From NCBI RefSeq assembly GCF_023242365.1, contig NZ_JALLIX010000009.1, positions 62,001 through 126,000 of the forward strand: a stretch of DNA of 64,000 bases. Reading direction: 5' to 3'. A program made the position numbers and the translations under genes. This DNA is from Pseudomonas sp. MWU13-2100. Lineage in GTDB: Bacteria; Pseudomonadota; Gammaproteobacteria; Pseudomonadales; Pseudomonadaceae. Below the pieces are notes generated by a model. That model did not search any database, had not been told where the DNA came from, and was given only the letters and a program-made list of their open reading frames with translations. This document shows positions 15,200 to 26,001 of the stretch, piece after piece. Positions within the stretch are counted from its first letter, which is position 1; each line of letters starts with the position of its first letter.

Positions 15200-15557
15200 C
15201 CCCATTCGCCCTTCTTGGTAGAAGCAGGGCTTTCCCCCTCCACAACGCTCTCAAGCCTGACCAGGATCTGTGGCGAGCGGGCTTGCCCGCGCTGGGCTGC
15301 GAAGCGGCCCTAAAACCAGCGATTGCGGTGTATCAGGTACAGCGAGGTGGCCAGTTATACGACTGCTGCGCAGCCGAACGCGGGCAAGCCCGCTCGCCAC
15401 AGGACCGCGCTCGGCTTCAAACGCTCTGAGCTGACCGAGACTGGCCCGCCAGCGGGCATTTTTGTGCCAGCCGCCCTCACCTCGCTCTACGCCCCGCGCC
15501 ATATCCCCGTTATACTTGCCGGCTTTCCTGAATTAATGCCTAAGGGTCCCGCCGCGC
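15200..15557. other. Intergenic region before valS
   Basis: The 358-bp gap holds a TGTGGCGAGC-class REP pair and a TATACT hexamer at 15511-15516 that could be the valS -10 box; no good -35 partner was seen. No other feature was recognised. Confidence 0.45.
15269..15401. repeat. REP pair, TGTGGCGAGC class
   Basis: Perfect 23-bp inverted copies (15269-15291 and 15379-15401) have the core GCGGGCTTGCCCGC. This is the second REP class of the window, also at 38,012 and, as a GGGG variant, at 60,701. Confidence 0.8.
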
Positions 15558-18404
15558 ATGGATAAGACCTACCAGCCGCACGCCATTGAAACTTCCTGGT
15601 ACCAGACCTGGGAGTCCGAGAATTATTTCGCCCCGCAAGGTACCGGCGACGCCTACACCATCATGATCCCGCCGCCGAACGTCACCGGCAGCCTGCACAT
15701 GGGCCACGGTTTCAATAACGCGATCATGGACGCCCTGATCCGTTTCCGCCGCATGCAGGGGCGCAACACCCTGTGGCAGCCGGGCACCGACCACGCCGGG
15801 ATCGCCACGCAGATGCTGGTGGAGCGCCAACTCGAAGCCCAGGGCCAGAGCCGCCATGACCTGGGCCGCGAGAAATTCCTGGAAAAGGTCTGGGAATGGA
15901 AGGATCAATCCGGTGGCAACATCAGCCGGCAGATCCGCCGACTCGGTTCGTCCGTGGACTGGAGCCGCGAGCGTTTCACCATGGACGACGGCCTCTCGGA
16001 AGCGGTCAAGGAAGCCTTTGTGCGCCTGCACGAAGACGGCCTGATCTATCGCGGCAAGCGTCTGGTCAACTGGGACACCAAGCTGCACACGGCGATCTCC
16101 GACCTCGAAGTGGAAAACCACGACGAGAAAGGTTTCCTCTGGAACCTGCGTTATCCACTGGCTGACGGCGCCAAGACCGCCGACGGCCTGGATCACCTGA
16201 TCGTCGCCACCACTCGCCCGGAAACCATGCTCGGCGACTCGGCCGTGGCGGTAAACCCGCAAGACGAACGCTACAAAGCGCTGATCGGCAAATTTGTCGA
16301 GCTGCCGCTGGTCGGCCGCCGCATCCCGATCATCGCCGACGACTACTGCGACCCTGAATTCGGCACCGGCTGCGTGAAGATCACCCCGGCCCACGACTTC
16401 AACGACTATGAAGTCGGCAAGCGGCACAACCTGCCGCTGCTGAACATCTTCGACAAGAACGCCGCCATCCTGCCGGCCTGCCAGGTGTTCAACCTCGACG
16501 GCACGCTGAACGACAGCATCGACGGCAAGATCCCGGCGCAATACGTCGGCCTCGACCGCTTCGAAGCGCGCAAGCAGATCGTTGCCGCCTTCGAGGCCGC
16601 CGGCCTGCTGGTCAGTGTTGACGACCACGGCCTGAAAGTGCCGAAGGGCGACCGCTCCGGGACCATCATCGAACCGTGGCTGACCGACCAGTGGTATGTG
16701 TCGACCAAACCTCTGGCCGAGCCGGCCATTGCCGCCGTGGAAGACGGCCGCATCGCCTTCGTGCCCAAGCAATATGAAAACATGTACTTCTCCTGGATGC
16801 GCGATATCCAGGACTGGTGCATCAGCCGCCAGCTGTGGTGGGGTCACCGGATTCCGGCCTGGTACGACGAGTCGGGCAAGGTCTATGTCGGTCGCGACGA
16901 AGCCGAAGTACGGGCCAAGCACCACCTCGGCCCGGATGTGGCGCTGCAACAGGACAACGACGTCCTCGACACCTGGTTCAGTTCGGGCCTGTGGACCTTC
17001 TCGACCCTGGGCTGGCCGGAACAGACCGACTTCCTCAAGACCTTCCACCCCACCGATGTGCTGGTGACCGGTTTCGACATCATTTTCTTCTGGGTCGCCC
17101 GGATGATCATGCTGACCATGCACCTGGTGAAGAACGAGGACGGCACCCCGCAGGTACCGTTCAAGACCGTCTACGTGCACGGCCTGGTACGTGATGGCCA
17201 GGGCCAGAAGATGTCCAAGTCCAAGGGCAACGTCCTTGACCCGCTGGACATCATCGACGGCATCGAACTCGAAGCCCTGGTGCAGAAGCGTACCACCGGC
17301 CTGATGCAGCCAAAATTGCAGAAAGCCATCGAGAAACAGACCCGCGCCGAGTTCGCCGAGGGCATCGCCAGCTACGGCACCGATGCCCTGCGCTTCACCT
17401 TCTGCTCGCTGGCGTCCACCGGTCGTGACATCAAGTTCGACATGGGCCGCGTCGAAGGTTATCGCAACTTCTGCAACAAGATCTGGAACGCCGCGCGCTA
17501 CGTGCTCGACAAGGGCGAAGACTGCGGCCAGAACGGTGAAGCGTTCGAACTGTCCCTGGCCGATCGCTGGATCATCTCGCAGTTGCAGCGCACCGAAGCC
17601 GAAGTGACCCGCCAACTCGACCAGTTCCGTTTCGACCTGGCCGCCCAAGCCTTGTACGAGTTCATCTGGAACCAGTATTGCGACTGGTACCTGGAACTGT
17701 CCAAGCCGGTGCTGTGGGACGAGAATGCGCCGGTCGAACGCCAGCGCGGCACCCGTCGCACCTTGGTGCGCGTGCTGGAAGTAGCCCTGCGCCTGGCGCA
17801 TCCGTTCATGCCGTTCATCACCGAGGAAATCTGGCAGCGCCTGGCGCCGCTGGTCGGTGCCGAGGGCAAGACCATCATGCTGCAACCGTGGCCGGTGGCG
17901 AACGAAGCGCGGATCGACCCGGTTGCCGAAGACGATATCGAATGGCTCAAGGGCCTGATGCTCGGCGTGCGTAACATCCGCGCCGAGATGAATATCGGTC
18001 CGGGCAAGCCACTGGCGTTGTTCCTGAACAACGTCAAGGCCCAGGACCAACGGCGCCTGAGCGAGAACGAGCAGCTGCTGAAAAAGCTGGCCAAGCTCGA
18101 ATCGATCACCGTGCTGGCGGCCGGCGACGAAGCCCCGCTGTCCGCGACCGCCCTGGTCGGCGAGATGGAAGTGCTGGTACCGATGGCCGGGTTGATCGAC
18201 AAGGCCGCCGAACTGGCGCGCCTGGACAAGGAAATCCAGCGCCTGCAAGGTGAAGTGCAGCGGGTCGGCGGCAAGCTGTCGAATGCCGCGTTCGTCGACA
18301 AGGCCCCGGCCGAAGTCATCGAGAAGGAACGCGCCAAGCTGGCCGAGGCCGAACAGGCCCTGGGCAAGCTGGCCGAGCAGCATGCGCGGATCGCCAGCCT
18401 GTAA
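15558..18404 (+). CDS. valS: Valyl-tRNA synthetase
   Basis: ValS is a class I synthetase that charges tRNA-Val and edits Thr-tRNA-Val. The 948-residue protein has the HIGH-type motif in [14 protein letters not shown] near residues 40-55 and KMSKS beginning at K551. The editing domain lies between them, the anticodon-binding domain follows, and a C-terminal coiled coil ([15 protein letters not shown]) ends the protein. The ATG start gives the normal N-terminus [12 protein letters not shown] strong terminator follows 16 bp after the stop. Confidence 0.98.
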   Translation: MDKTYQPHAIETSWYQTWESENYFAPQGTGDAYTIMIPPPNVTGSLHMGHGFNNAIMDALIRFRRMQGRNTLWQPGTDHAGIATQMLVERQLEAQGQSRHDLGREKFLEKVWEWKDQSGGNISRQIRRLGSSVDWSRERFTMDDGLSEAVKEAFVRLHEDGLIYRGKRLVNWDTKLHTAISDLEVENHDEKGFLWNLRYPLADGAKTADGLDHLIVATTRPETMLGDSAVAVNPQDERYKALIGKFVELPLVGRRIPIIADDYCDPEFGTGCVKITPAHDFNDYEVGKRHNLPLLNIFDKNAAILPACQVFNLDGTLNDSIDGKIPAQYVGLDRFEARKQIVAAFEAAGLLVSVDDHGLKVPKGDRSGTIIEPWLTDQWYVSTKPLAEPAIAAVEDGRIAFVPKQYENMYFSWMRDIQDWCISRQLWWGHRIPAWYDESGKVYVGRDEAEVRAKHHLGPDVALQQDNDVLDTWFSSGLWTFSTLGWPEQTDFLKTFHPTDVLVTGFDIIFFWVARMIMLTMHLVKNEDGTPQVPFKTVYVHGLVRDGQGQKMSKSKGNVLDPLDIIDGIELEALVQKRTTGLMQPKLQKAIEKQTRAEFAEGIASYGTDALRFTFCSLASTGRDIKFDMGRVEGYRNFCNKIWNAARYVLDKGEDCGQNGEAFELSLADRWIISQLQRTEAEVTRQLDQFRFDLAAQALYEFIWNQYCDWYLELSKPVLWDENAPVERQRGTRRTLVRVLEVALRLAHPFMPFITEEIWQRLAPLVGAEGKTIMLQPWPVANEARIDPVAEDDIEWLKGLMLGVRNIRAEMNIGPGKPLALFLNNVKAQDQRRLSENEQLLKKLAKLESITVLAAGDEAPLSATALVGEMEVLVPMAGLIDKAAELARLDKEIQRLQGEVQRVGGKLSNAAFVDKAPAEVIEKERAKLAEAEQALGKLAEQHARIASL

Positions 18405-18420
18405 GCTTGGTGATCGACTG

Positions 18421-18450
18421 AAAAAGGGAGGCCCTCGGGCCTCCCTTTTT
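18421..18450 (+). terminator. Rho-independent terminator after valS
   Basis: The stem AAAAAGGGAGGCCC pairs with GGGCCTCCCTTTTT around a two-base centre and ends in a T run. It can act in both directions. Confidence 0.9.
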
Positions 18451-18499
18451 CATGCCCACATGCAGCCCTGAACAGACTTCTTGCAGGCCCCACAAAACC

Positions 18500-18587
18500 G
18501 GTGGGCACGGAGCTTGTCGGATCGCCGCACCGCCGCGAAGAGGCCCGTGATACCGCTAAAAGCTTCGCGGGCAAGCACCGCTCCCAC
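18500..18587. repeat. REP pair upstream of rlmF
   Basis: The left unit is the longer GTCGGATCGCCGCACCGCCGCGAA variant and the right unit (18563-18587) is canonical. They lie between the valS terminator and rlmF. Confidence 0.7.
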
Positions 18588-18642
18588 AGTCCTTATGGGA
18601 CAATACCCGCCAATCAAAGCCCTGCCCGAATCGACCCTGCCC

Positions 18643-19671
18643 ATGACCGCCCCGAGCAAACCCAAAGCCCCACGCAAGAAGCCCAAGCCCGCGCCCCCGG
18701 CCAAGGCCGTCGAGCCACGCGAAAAAGCCAGTCTGCACCCGCGCAATCGCCATCAGGGCCGCTACGACTTCCCGCAATTGATCAAGGGCTGCCCTGAACT
18801 GGGCCGCTTTATGATTCTCAATCCCTACGGCAAGGAAAGCATCGACTTCGCCGACCCGGCCGCCGTGCGTGTATTCAACCGTGCCCTGCTCAAGTCCTTC
18901 TACGGCATCGCCCACTGGGATATCCCGGCGGACTTCCTCTGCCCGCCAGTGCCAGGTCGGGCCGACTACGTACACTTCCTCGCCGACCTGCTGGCCGAGG
19001 ACAACGAAGGCGTGATCCCCCGAGGCGCGGCTGTACGCGTGCTGGATATCGGCGTCGGCGCCAACTGCATCTACCCGCTGATCGGCCACAGCGACTACCG
19101 CTGGCAATTTCTCGGTTCGGACATCAATCCCACCGCCCTGGCCGCGGCCAAGGCCATCGTCCAGTCCAACGCCCTGAACAAGGCCATCGGCCTGCGCCTG
19201 CAAGGCAATCCGAAGCACATCCTCAACGGCCTGCTGGAAAGCACCGAGCATTTCGACCTGACCCTGTGCAATCCACCCTTCCACACCTCCCTGGACGAAG
19301 CGCAAAACGGCAGCCGGCGCAAATGGCGCGCCCTGGGCAAGGCCGATCCGCAGCGCAGACTGCCCGTACTGAACTTCGGCGGACAAGCGTCGGAATTGTG
19401 GTGTGAAGGCGGTGAAATACGCTTTGTAACCCAACTGATCGCCGAAAGCGCCGCCCTGGGCCAACAGGTATTGTGGTTCAGTACCCTGGTGTCCAAGGCC
19501 TCCAACCTGCCAGCCATAGAAAGCGCGCTGAAAAAGGCCGGCGCCCTGCACAGCCAGGTGGTGGAAATGTCCCAGGGGCAGAAACAGAGCCGTTTCGTGG
19601 CCTGGACCTTCCAGGATCAGGCGCAGCGGCAAACGTGGCGCCAGGAGCGCTGGAGCCGGCTTAACAGCTGA
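18643..19671 (+). CDS. rlmF: 23S rRNA (adenine1618-N6)-methyltransferase
   Basis: RlmF methylates A1618 of 23S rRNA using S-adenosylmethionine. The 342-residue protein carries a lysine/proline-rich N-terminal tail (about residues 1-30), then an SAM-binding fold with [12 protein letters not shown] and the N6-adenine methyltransferase motif NPPFH. E. coli RlmF has 308 residues, so the tail is an extension typical of Pseudomonas. An in-frame ATG at 18595 is an alternative start; neither has a good ribosome site, so the start is uncertain. Confidence 0.92.
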   Translation: MTAPSKPKAPRKKPKPAPPAKAVEPREKASLHPRNRHQGRYDFPQLIKGCPELGRFMILNPYGKESIDFADPAAVRVFNRALLKSFYGIAHWDIPADFLCPPVPGRADYVHFLADLLAEDNEGVIPRGAAVRVLDIGVGANCIYPLIGHSDYRWQFLGSDINPTALAAAKAIVQSNALNKAIGLRLQGNPKHILNGLLESTEHFDLTLCNPPFHTSLDEAQNGSRRKWRALGKADPQRRLPVLNFGGQASELWCEGGEIRFVTQLIAESAALGQQVLWFSTLVSKASNLPAIESALKKAGALHSQVVEMSQGQKQSRFVAWTFQDQAQRQTWRQERWSRLNS

Positions 19672-19711
19672 ACCACGCCCCGCTGAGGCGCCCCACACTT
19701 TTCCACAGGCG

Positions 19712-19752
19712 AAAAAAAACCGTGCCCGGATAGACTCCGGGGCACGGTTTCA
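19712..19752 (-). terminator. Rho-independent terminator after the HU gene
   Basis: An AAACCGTGCCC arm pairs with GGGCACGGTTT and is followed on the minus strand by a long T run. It directly follows the HU gene. Confidence 0.88.
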
Positions 19753-19759
19753 GTGCATC

Positions 19760-20041
19760 TTACTTGTTTACAGCGTCGGTCAGAACCTTGGCCACAACCA
19801 GCTTGATCACTTTCTTGGCAGGGATTTCGATGGCAGCGCCAGTCGACGGGTTACGGCCGGTACGGGCAGGACGCTCGGTCACTTTCAGTTTGCCAACGCC
19901 TGGCAGAGTGATTTCGCCGCCGTTTTCCAATTGATCAGCAACGATCTGGGCCAGTTGGTCCAGAGCGGCACGCGCGGTAGTTTTCGGCGCGTCGATAGCT
20001 TCGGCGATATCGGCGATCAGTTGGTCTTTGGTAATAGCCAT
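19760..20041 (-). CDS. hupN: HU-type nucleoid DNA-binding protein
   Basis: HU proteins bend and compact DNA. The 93-residue product has the family layout: N-terminal helices (MAITKDQLIADIAEAI), then the beta-arm with the signature GRNPSTGAAIEIPAK. Pseudomonas has several HU genes; the neighbourhood valS-rlmF-HU-yejK matches what I recall for hupN of P. putida, so that symbol is an inference from context. It is monocistronic with its own terminator. Confidence 0.93.
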   Translation of the reverse strand: MAITKDQLIADIAEAIDAPKTTARAALDQLAQIVADQLENGGEITLPGVGKLKVTERPARTGRNPSTGAAIEIPAKKVIKLVVAKVLTDAVNK

Positions 20042-20430
20042 TGAGATGTTCCTTCCCTATCAAATTCATTTGGATTGCAGAGTGCAGTATCAGCCATCGA
20101 GCCAGCCTTGTGCCCCCCCGCAGACAACCACGACGGATCGCAGATGTAGATAGCAGATTTGGGGTTTGGTTCGACGTGACACCTGCTGAATGCACGCTTT
20201 GCGCCGTTACCGAGCGCAAGACCGGGCAAAACTAGCACAGAGACGGGGAAATATCCGCCTCTACCTAGCCATTTGGTCAGCTTTTGCGCTCGTTTTCGAA
20301 AAAAAAGCTCTCTGAAACCGCTCACACTGCCCGAACGACCGCGCAAAGACGGATTCACCCCGTGGGTGCGGTACACTGGGCGCTTTTCCGGGGAGCTCGC
20401 CTTCCCCCTGACAAATCAGCCGAGAGACCT
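20042..20430. other. Divergent HU gene/yejK intergenic region
   Basis: This 389-bp region should contain both promoters. It is more AT-rich near 20,280-20,315. I saw no confident promoter pair, repeat or RNA gene. Confidence 0.4.
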
Positions 20431-21438
20431 ATGCCGATCCGTCATTGCATCGTCCACCTGATCGACAAAAAACCCGACGGCAGCCCCGCGGTCCTGCATG
20501 CCCGTGACTCTGAACTGGCCGAATCCCAGGCCATCGAGCACATGCTTGCCGACCTCAACGAAAGTTACAATGCCAAGCAAGGCAAAGCCTGGGGCTTCTT
20601 CCATGCCGAGTCCGGCGCGCATCCGTTCAGCGGCTGGCTGAAGGAGTACCTGGACGGCGGCAAGGACTTCACCGCGTTCAGCCGAATTGCCGTCGAACAT
20701 CTGCAAAAGCTGATGGAGGAGTCCAACCTCTCGGTGGGCGGTCATGTACTGTTCGCCCACTACCAGCAAGGCATGACCGACTACCTGGCGATCGCCCTGC
20801 TGCACCACAGCGAAGGCGTGGCGGTAAACGCCGAGCTCGACGTAACCCCGTCGCGCCACCTGGACCTGGGCCAGTTGCACCTGGCGGCGCGGATCAACGT
20901 GTCCGAGTGGCAGAACAACAAGCAGTCCAAACAGTACATTTCCTTTATCAAAGGCAAGAACGGGAAAAAGGTTTCGGAGTATTTCCGCGACTTTATCGGC
21001 TGCCAGGAAGGTGTCGACGGTCCGGGCGAGACCCGCACCCTGCTCAAGGCCTTCAGTGACTTCGTCGAAAGCGAAGACCTGCCTGAGGAAGATGCCCGGG
21101 AAAAAACCAAGACATTGGTGGACTACGCCAGCAGCCAGGCGAAAATGGGTGAGCCCATGGGTCTGGAAGAGCTCTCCGGGCTGATCGACGAGGATCGTCC
21201 ACGGGCGTTCTACGAACATATCCGCAACAAGGATTACGGCCTGTCGCCGGAAATCCCGGCCGATAAGCGCACCCTGAACCAGTTCCGCCGCTTCACCGGC
21301 CGCGCCGAAGGCCTGTCCATCAGCTTCGAGGCGCACTTGCTGGGTTCGAAGATCGAGTATGACGAAGAAGCCGGGACCCTGATCATCAAGGGCCTGCCGA
21401 CCCAGTTGACCGATCAGCTCAAGCGGCGCAAGGACTGA
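20431..21438 (+). CDS. yejK: Nucleoid-associated protein YejK
   Basis: YejK/NdpA is a nucleoid-associated protein. The product is 335 residues, the E. coli length, and begins [17 protein letters not shown]. It is divergent from the HU gene and is followed after 3 bases by a glutaredoxin gene, so the two are probably one transcript. The upstream in-frame extension has no family similarity and was excluded. Confidence 0.93.
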   Translation: MPIRHCIVHLIDKKPDGSPAVLHARDSELAESQAIEHMLADLNESYNAKQGKAWGFFHAESGAHPFSGWLKEYLDGGKDFTAFSRIAVEHLQKLMEESNLSVGGHVLFAHYQQGMTDYLAIALLHHSEGVAVNAELDVTPSRHLDLGQLHLAARINVSEWQNNKQSKQYISFIKGKNGKKVSEYFRDFIGCQEGVDGPGETRTLLKAFSDFVESEDLPEEDAREKTKTLVDYASSQAKMGEPMGLEELSGLIDEDRPRAFYEHIRNKDYGLSPEIPADKRTLNQFRRFTGRAEGLSISFEAHLLGSKIEYDEEAGTLIIKGLPTQLTDQLKRRKD

Positions 21439-21441
21439 GTC

Positions 21442-21792
21442 ATGCTTACAGGCCTGCTGAAGAAGGTCCTGCTGATCCTGCTGGTGGTGGTGGTTTATCA
21501 GAACTGGGGCAAGATCGAGCGAGTGTTCAATCCGGGGCAGATGGTCTCGGAGCAGACCCGGGCCAAGGCCCGGGTGGTGCTCTATGCGACCGACTGGTGC
21601 GGTTACTGCAAGCAGACCCGGCGCTTTCTCGACCAGAAAGGTATTCCTTACCAGGAATTCGATATCGAGAAAAACGCCGAGGCCCGCAAGGCCTACCAGG
21701 TCCTGGGCGGCGGAGGGATCCCGATGCTGGACGTGAACGGCACCTTGATCCGCGGCTATGAGCCGGACGCGATCCTCGCCGCACTGAAATAA
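21442..21792 (+). CDS. Membrane-anchored glutaredoxin-like protein
   Basis: This 116-residue protein has an N-terminal hydrophobic helix (about residues 5-20) followed by a glutaredoxin fold. The redox motif is C53-G-Y-C56 within DWCGYCKQTRRFL, and the cis-Pro region is GGGGIPMLDV. The helix suggests membrane anchoring; the side on which the domain lies cannot be told from sequence alone. It is coupled to yejK (stop and start 3 bases apart). The substrate is unknown. Confidence 0.9.
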   Translation: MLTGLLKKVLLILLVVVVYQNWGKIERVFNPGQMVSEQTRAKARVVLYATDWCGYCKQTRRFLDQKGIPYQEFDIEKNAEARKAYQVLGGGGIPMLDVNGTLIRGYEPDAILAALK

Positions 21793-21814
21793 TCACCGCC
21801 GAACACGGACCGTG

Positions 21815-21897
21815 CCGGAGCCGGCTTGCTGGCAATGGCGGCCGCAAGATCGATACAAGGCTCACGGGCCTCATCGCTGGCAAGCCAGCTCCTACAG
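21815..21897. repeat. REP-like inverted pair after glutaredoxin gene
   Basis: Imperfect inverted units share GGAGCCGGCTTGCTGGC and GCTGGCAAGCCAGCTCC. They lie between the convergent glutaredoxin and GST-like genes. This sequence class recurs at 40,467-40,549. Confidence 0.65.
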
Positions 21898-21917
21898 GGG
21901 TTGCGCTGTGCTCAACC

Positions 21918-22853
21918 CTATAGCGCTTCGATCTTGAAGCCGAGCCGCGGGAAGTGCACATGCACCACGCCCGCGCGCTCATCCTCACGGCGCACGATCA
22001 ACTCTTCGCAACCGGCAAACACCAACTCGCCCGCCACCGGATCAACGCCATAGTCGGTCGCCGCGACGATCACCGACTGGCCGGCGACAAAACCGTTCGG
22101 ATCGTTGAACAGCTCATCAGGAAGCGCCGCCGGCGTCGACTCGCGGGCCACCTGCAAGGCCTGCTCGGCGGTCATCTCACTCGGGGCGCCGTGCCCGAAC
22201 GCCATGACCCGGGCCAGCCAGGCAACCACCGCCGGATAGGCATCCACCAGCGGCGCGGTCACTGGCGTCGCCTTGAGGAACCACAGCGGATGAGCCATGG
22301 CGATATCGGCAATCGACGGCTCGCCGAGCAGGAAGTCGCCCTCCTCATGCTGCAACTGCTGCTCCAGCCGCGCCATGAACACCGGCCACTGGTGCTTGGC
22401 CACCGCCAACGGGACCTTCGCCGCCGAGCCGCCGCTGAACAGGCCGGCACGGTCGATCATGAAGTCTTTGACCTGCTCCGGGGACAAGCGGGCAAAGCGC
22501 ACCGCCACCGAATCGGGCTGGAACACCAGGCTGACCGCATGACTGAACACCACCGAATCGGCCCAGGCGGCAAAGGTCGCCGCGACCATTTCCAAACTCT
22601 GGGGGAACAGCCGCGGCGTGGCCTTTTCCTGCTCCAGACGGCGGGCGATCAAGGCGGTGTCACAATAGATATCGGCACCGACCTGCAACACCGGGGTTTT
22701 CCGATAGCCACCGGTCAGCGCGGTCAGCTCGGGCTTGGGCATCATCGGCGGAATGTGCACCGAGCGCCAAGAGAGCCCTTTGAACCCCAGCAGCAAGCGG
22801 GCCTTTTCGGCAAAGGGAGAGGTCGGATAATGATGAAGAATCAACTCAGACAT
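21918..22853 (-). CDS. Glutathione S-transferase family protein
   Basis: The 311-residue protein begins with a thioredoxin-fold N-terminal half (SELILHHYPTSPFAEKARLLL and KTPVLQVGADIYCDTALIARRLE), typical of GST proteins. An all-helical C-terminal domain follows (GEPSIADIAMAHPLW). It is about 100 residues longer than a standard GST: the last 75 residues (after about 235) form an extra beta-rich domain. The start at MSELILHHYP was chosen because upstream codons lack family character. The substrate cannot be inferred. Confidence 0.88.
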   Translation of the reverse strand: MSELILHHYPTSPFAEKARLLLGFKGLSWRSVHIPPMMPKPELTALTGGYRKTPVLQVGADIYCDTALIARRLEQEKATPRLFPQSLEMVAATFAAWADSVVFSHAVSLVFQPDSVAVRFARLSPEQVKDFMIDRAGLFSGGSAAKVPLAVAKHQWPVFMARLEQQLQHEEGDFLLGEPSIADIAMAHPLWFLKATPVTAPLVDAYPAVVAWLARVMAFGHGAPSEMTAEQALQVARESTPAALPDELFNDPNGFVAGQSVIVAATDYGVDPVAGELVFAGCEELIVRREDERAGVVHVHFPRLGFKIEAL

Positions 22854-22978
22854 GCTGGAGTCCGCCGGGCAAATAAGAACCTGCAGCTTAGCCTGCAAAT
22901 CGCCGGCGGCCTACCCGACAAGCCTGATGTTGCCTTATCAACAGCATCAATTGCCGGAGCACCGAAAGACGCCCCGAC

Positions 22979-23308
22979 TCATTTCCGCCCGGCGGCAAAG
23001 GCATCCAAATCGAAGCCAGCCGCCAGGGTTTCCTTGGCGCTCTTGCGCAACTTCTTGATCAGGCGCTCCTGGCGCAGGGCCTCGCCCTTGTCGCGACAGG
23101 CCTCCACATAGACCAGCGCGATCGCCGGGCTGGAATAGAAGAAGCGCGCGCCCTTGCCACTCTGATGCGAAGCAAAACGCCGCTGCGGGTCATCGCTGAT
23201 CCCGCAATACAGCGAGCCATTGGCGGCGCGCACCAGATAGACAAACCAGGGTTTGACCGCAGGCGCTGCCGGCTCGGTTTCGGCACTGGGCGTTTCACTG
23301 ATGTTCAC
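22979..23308 (-). CDS. GIY-YIG nuclease superfamily protein
   Basis: This 109-residue protein has a GIY-YIG domain of the UPF0213/YhbQ type. The two core strands are [17 protein letters not shown], then the conserved Arg in [18 protein letters not shown] and a Glu-containing helix ([13 protein letters not shown]). The start is GTG. Small single-domain members of this family are common; their substrate is poorly defined. It is probably co-transcribed with the SnoaL-like gene upstream. Confidence 0.88.
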   Translation of the reverse strand: MNISETPSAETEPAAPAVKPWFVYLVRAANGSLYCGISDDPQRRFASHQSGKGARFFYSSPAIALVYVEACRDKGEALRQERLIKKLRKSAKETLAAGFDLDAFAAGRK

Positions 23309-23354
23309 GTGGCAAAGGGCTTGATCGCTGACGAGGCCGCGATCTTAGCAGAAC

Positions 23355-23825
23355 CTAGCGGCTGGCCTGGAAGGCCTTCAAGCCTTTCAACGCCTGGGCA
23401 CGCACGGCGTTCCTGACCAGCGGCGTCCAGCCCAGCAGCAAGCCCTTGGTCCCCAGCGCCTGACGCGACCAGCGCCACAAGTCGAAGCTGTCATGGTGCT
23501 CGCAAATCTTGCCGTCGCGAAACACGAAGCGCGCATTGATATCGTTGACCACGGTATTCCCGGTCTGGCTGAACAGGTAGGTCGCGATCCAGTGGGCACC
23601 GCCACTGCGCTCGTCGGCACGGACATTGTCAAAGGTCAGGGAAAAATCCTTGGCCCGACTGGTCAGCATGCGCCACATGTCGCCGGCATCGCGGCCACGC
23701 AACTCGCCGAACGCCGGATCACTGAACACCACATCCTCGGTGTAGCAGGCACTCATGGCCTCGGCATCCAGCCGTTGGAACGCTTTATAGAACTCAGTAA
23801 TCAACGCGCTGTGGGCATCACTCAT
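23355..23825 (-). CDS. SnoaL/NTF2-like protein
   Basis: The 156-residue product has the NTF2-like cone fold pattern: N-terminal helices (LITEFYKAFQRLDAEAMSAC), then YTEDVVFSDPAFGELRG and strands ending FVFRDGKICEHHDSFDLWRW. Such proteins can be isomerases, hydrolases or binding modules. The start MSDAHSALI is preceded by GGAG at a good spacing and replaces a longer upstream reading. No neighbour pins down the role. Confidence 0.85.
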   Translation of the reverse strand: MSDAHSALITEFYKAFQRLDAEAMSACYTEDVVFSDPAFGELRGRDAGDMWRMLTSRAKDFSLTFDNVRADERSGGAHWIATYLFSQTGNTVVNDINARFVFRDGKICEHHDSFDLWRWSRQALGTKGLLLGWTPLVRNAVRAQALKGLKAFQASR

Positions 23826-23927
23826 GAACGGGCTCCGTGCAGGTAAAAGGATCGCCTGCACGATAGTCTGCAAATGCCCGGCTGACTATCGGCATTCGCG
23901 CTCCGAATACCGGGAGTGCGAGGTGCT

Positions 23928-25235
23928 TCAGAGTTTTTCGCTGGTCACCTGTACATAACGCGCCCGACCGGCACCGAGGCCGAAGACAATAGCGCCCAGG
24001 CCGATCACGGCGAAGATCCAGCCCAGCGCCTCCCAGCCACCGGTGAGGTCATGTACCAACCCGACCGCGAACGGCCCCATGGACGCCAGGGTGTAACCGA
24101 TGCCCTGGGCCATGCCCGACAGGTTCGCCGCCACATGGGCGTCGCGCGAGCGCAACACGATAAGAGTCAGCGCCAGGCTGAAGGTCCCGCCCTGCCCCAG
24201 ACCGAGCAGGATCGCCCAGCCCCAGAGCCCTTCGAGCGGCGCATACAGGCAACCGAACAGGCCGCCCAAGGTCAGCACCATCACCACGACAATCGCCAGC
24301 CGCTGATCCTTGCCTCGCGTCGCCAACCAGGGCGTCGCCAATGAGCTGATCAGTTGGATCAGAATCGATCCGGACAGCACGATCCCCGCTTGGGTAGCGC
24401 TCAGGCCGCGTCCGATCAGCACCGAGGGCAACCAGCCGAAAACGATATAGGCCAGGGACGATTGCAGGCCCATGTACAGGGTCACCTGCCAGGCCAGCGG
24501 ATCGCGCAGCAAACCGCGCACACGGTAGGACACGTGATGGGCACCGTGTTTCTGCCCCACTTGCGGCAACCAGAAAATCGCTGCCACCAACGCCGGCACC
24601 ACCCAGAAACCCAGGCCGATCGACCAGCTCCCGGCAAAGTGCTGGCTCAGCGGCACCGTGGCCCCCGCCGCCAGTGCCGCGCCCAGACACAGGGCCATGG
24701 TGTAGACGCCGGTCATGGTCCCGGCCTGCTTCGCGAAGTCGCGCTTGACGATGCCCGGCAACAGCACGCCGATCACCCCAATGCTCGCGCCAGCCAGCAC
24801 ACTGCCGGCAAACAGGCCGAACTCGCCCAGGAAACTGCGCAGGATGATCCCGCCGGCCAGCGTCAGCAGAATGCCGAGCACAACCCGCTCACTGCCGAAA
24901 CGCCGGGCCAGCAACGGTGCCAGGGGCGCCGCCAGACCGAGGCAGAGTACCGGCAGAGTGGTCAACAGGCCGGCCTTGGCCGCCGACAACCCCAGGCTGC
25001 GGGACACGTCGCCGAGCAACGGCGCCATGCTCGACAACGCCGGACGCAGGTTCAGGGCCACCAGCACCAAGCCCAGCAGCAACAGCCAGGGCCGACGCAA
25101 CACTGGCGGTTGCTGCTGGACCAGATCGTCATCGGCCTCGGCGTCGATCAGCAGTCGATCGAGCTCGACCGGCTGCGAGGCGACACCGGGTTCTACAGGA
25201 GCACGGGACATGGGGCTCTCGCTTTCAAGGTTCAT
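23928..25235 (-). CDS. CynX/NimT-type MFS transporter
   Basis: The 435-residue protein has about 12 membrane segments. It begins with an N-terminal cytoplasmic tail (residues 1-47, rich in Asp and Glu), then the first segment WLLLLGLVLVALNLRPALSS, whose LNLRP is characteristic of the CynX/NimT cyanate or nitroimidazole family. Its start lies 11 bases inside the end of the GntR regulator gene, so the two are coupled and the regulator probably controls it. An alternative ATG is eight codons downstream. The substrate is unknown. Confidence 0.88.
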   Translation of the reverse strand: MNLESESPMSRAPVEPGVASQPVELDRLLIDAEADDDLVQQQPPVLRRPWLLLLGLVLVALNLRPALSSMAPLLGDVSRSLGLSAAKAGLLTTLPVLCLGLAAPLAPLLARRFGSERVVLGILLTLAGGIILRSFLGEFGLFAGSVLAGASIGVIGVLLPGIVKRDFAKQAGTMTGVYTMALCLGAALAAGATVPLSQHFAGSWSIGLGFWVVPALVAAIFWLPQVGQKHGAHHVSYRVRGLLRDPLAWQVTLYMGLQSSLAYIVFGWLPSVLIGRGLSATQAGIVLSGSILIQLISSLATPWLATRGKDQRLAIVVVMVLTLGGLFGCLYAPLEGLWGWAILLGLGQGGTFSLALTLIVLRSRDAHVAANLSGMAQGIGYTLASMGPFAVGLVHDLTGGWEALGWIFAVIGLGAIVFGLGAGRARYVQVTSEKL

Positions 25236-25884
25236 TGATCAAGCTCCGGCACAAGGCCTTGGCACGCTCGGGATCCTGTTGCTCCACCGCTTCGAGCAGG
25301 GCCACATGCAGGTCGAACACCGATTGGCGCCGGGGGCTGATATCCAGGGTCTGGCGCAGGGCACCGGCGATCACGCTGGAGAAGTAACGGTACAGCTCGC
25401 TGAGCATCGGGTTGTGCGCGGCGTCGATCAGACGCTGGTGAAACGCCAGGTCGCAGCTGATGTAGCGGTCGAGATCGCCGTGATAGTGGTCGCCGCTGGT
25501 GTGCAGGGCCTCGCGCAAACCCTTGAGATCCTCCTCGGTGCGCCGCAACGCGGCCAGGCCGACGGCCTCGACCTCGAAGCTGTGCCGGGTCTCACGGGCC
25601 TGGTCGAGGGAACAGCGCGACAACGCCTGCATGGTCGTCAGCGGATCGATGGTCGCCCGCAGGTAGCTGCCGTCGCCCTGGCGGATCTCGATCAATCCGG
25701 AAAACGCCAGTACCCGCAGGGCTTCACGCATGGTATTGCGGCTGATGCCCAGCTCCGCGGCCAGTTCCGGCTCGGTGGGCAACCGCGCGCCCACGGCCCA
25801 GGCACCACGGCTGATGCGCTCGCGCAATTGCTCCAGGGCCTGGTCGACCAGGGAGCGCTTGATAAGGGGAATGCTCTGAGACAT
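25225..25884 (-). CDS. GntR-family regulator, FCD subfamily
   Basis: The 219-residue protein has a winged helix N-terminus with the GntR signature LPTEPELAAELGISRNTMREAL (about residues 35-56) and a C-terminal FCD ligand-binding domain. Conserved metal-ligand candidates are visible in DLAFHQRLIDAAHNP and a later His in FDLHVALL. FCD members usually sense organic acids or amino acids. It overlaps the MFS gene and is probably its local regulator. Divergent mqsRA lies 168 bp away. Confidence 0.92.
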   Translation of the reverse strand: MSQSIPLIKRSLVDQALEQLRERISRGAWAVGARLPTEPELAAELGISRNTMREALRVLAFSGLIEIRQGDGSYLRATIDPLTTMQALSRCSLDQARETRHSFEVEAVGLAALRRTEEDLKGLREALHTSGDHYHGDLDRYISCDLAFHQRLIDAAHNPMLSELYRYFSSVIAGALRQTLDISPRRQSVFDLHVALLEAVEQQDPERAKALCRSLINEP

Positions 25885-26001
25885 GAAAATCGCCCTGACA
25901 TCCAGTCATAGGATGAATTGAGCAAAAGGTTACTGCAAACCTGACTGCGAGTTCAAGAACCAACGTTTCCTACAGGAGATGGGGAATCCACCGCCTATCT
26001 A

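Noticed and set aside
15540..18383. A 947-codon open frame antisense to valS
   Set aside because: It is the complement shadow of a GC-rich gene whose sense frame is a complete ValS; the antisense product has no family motifs and no ribosome site.
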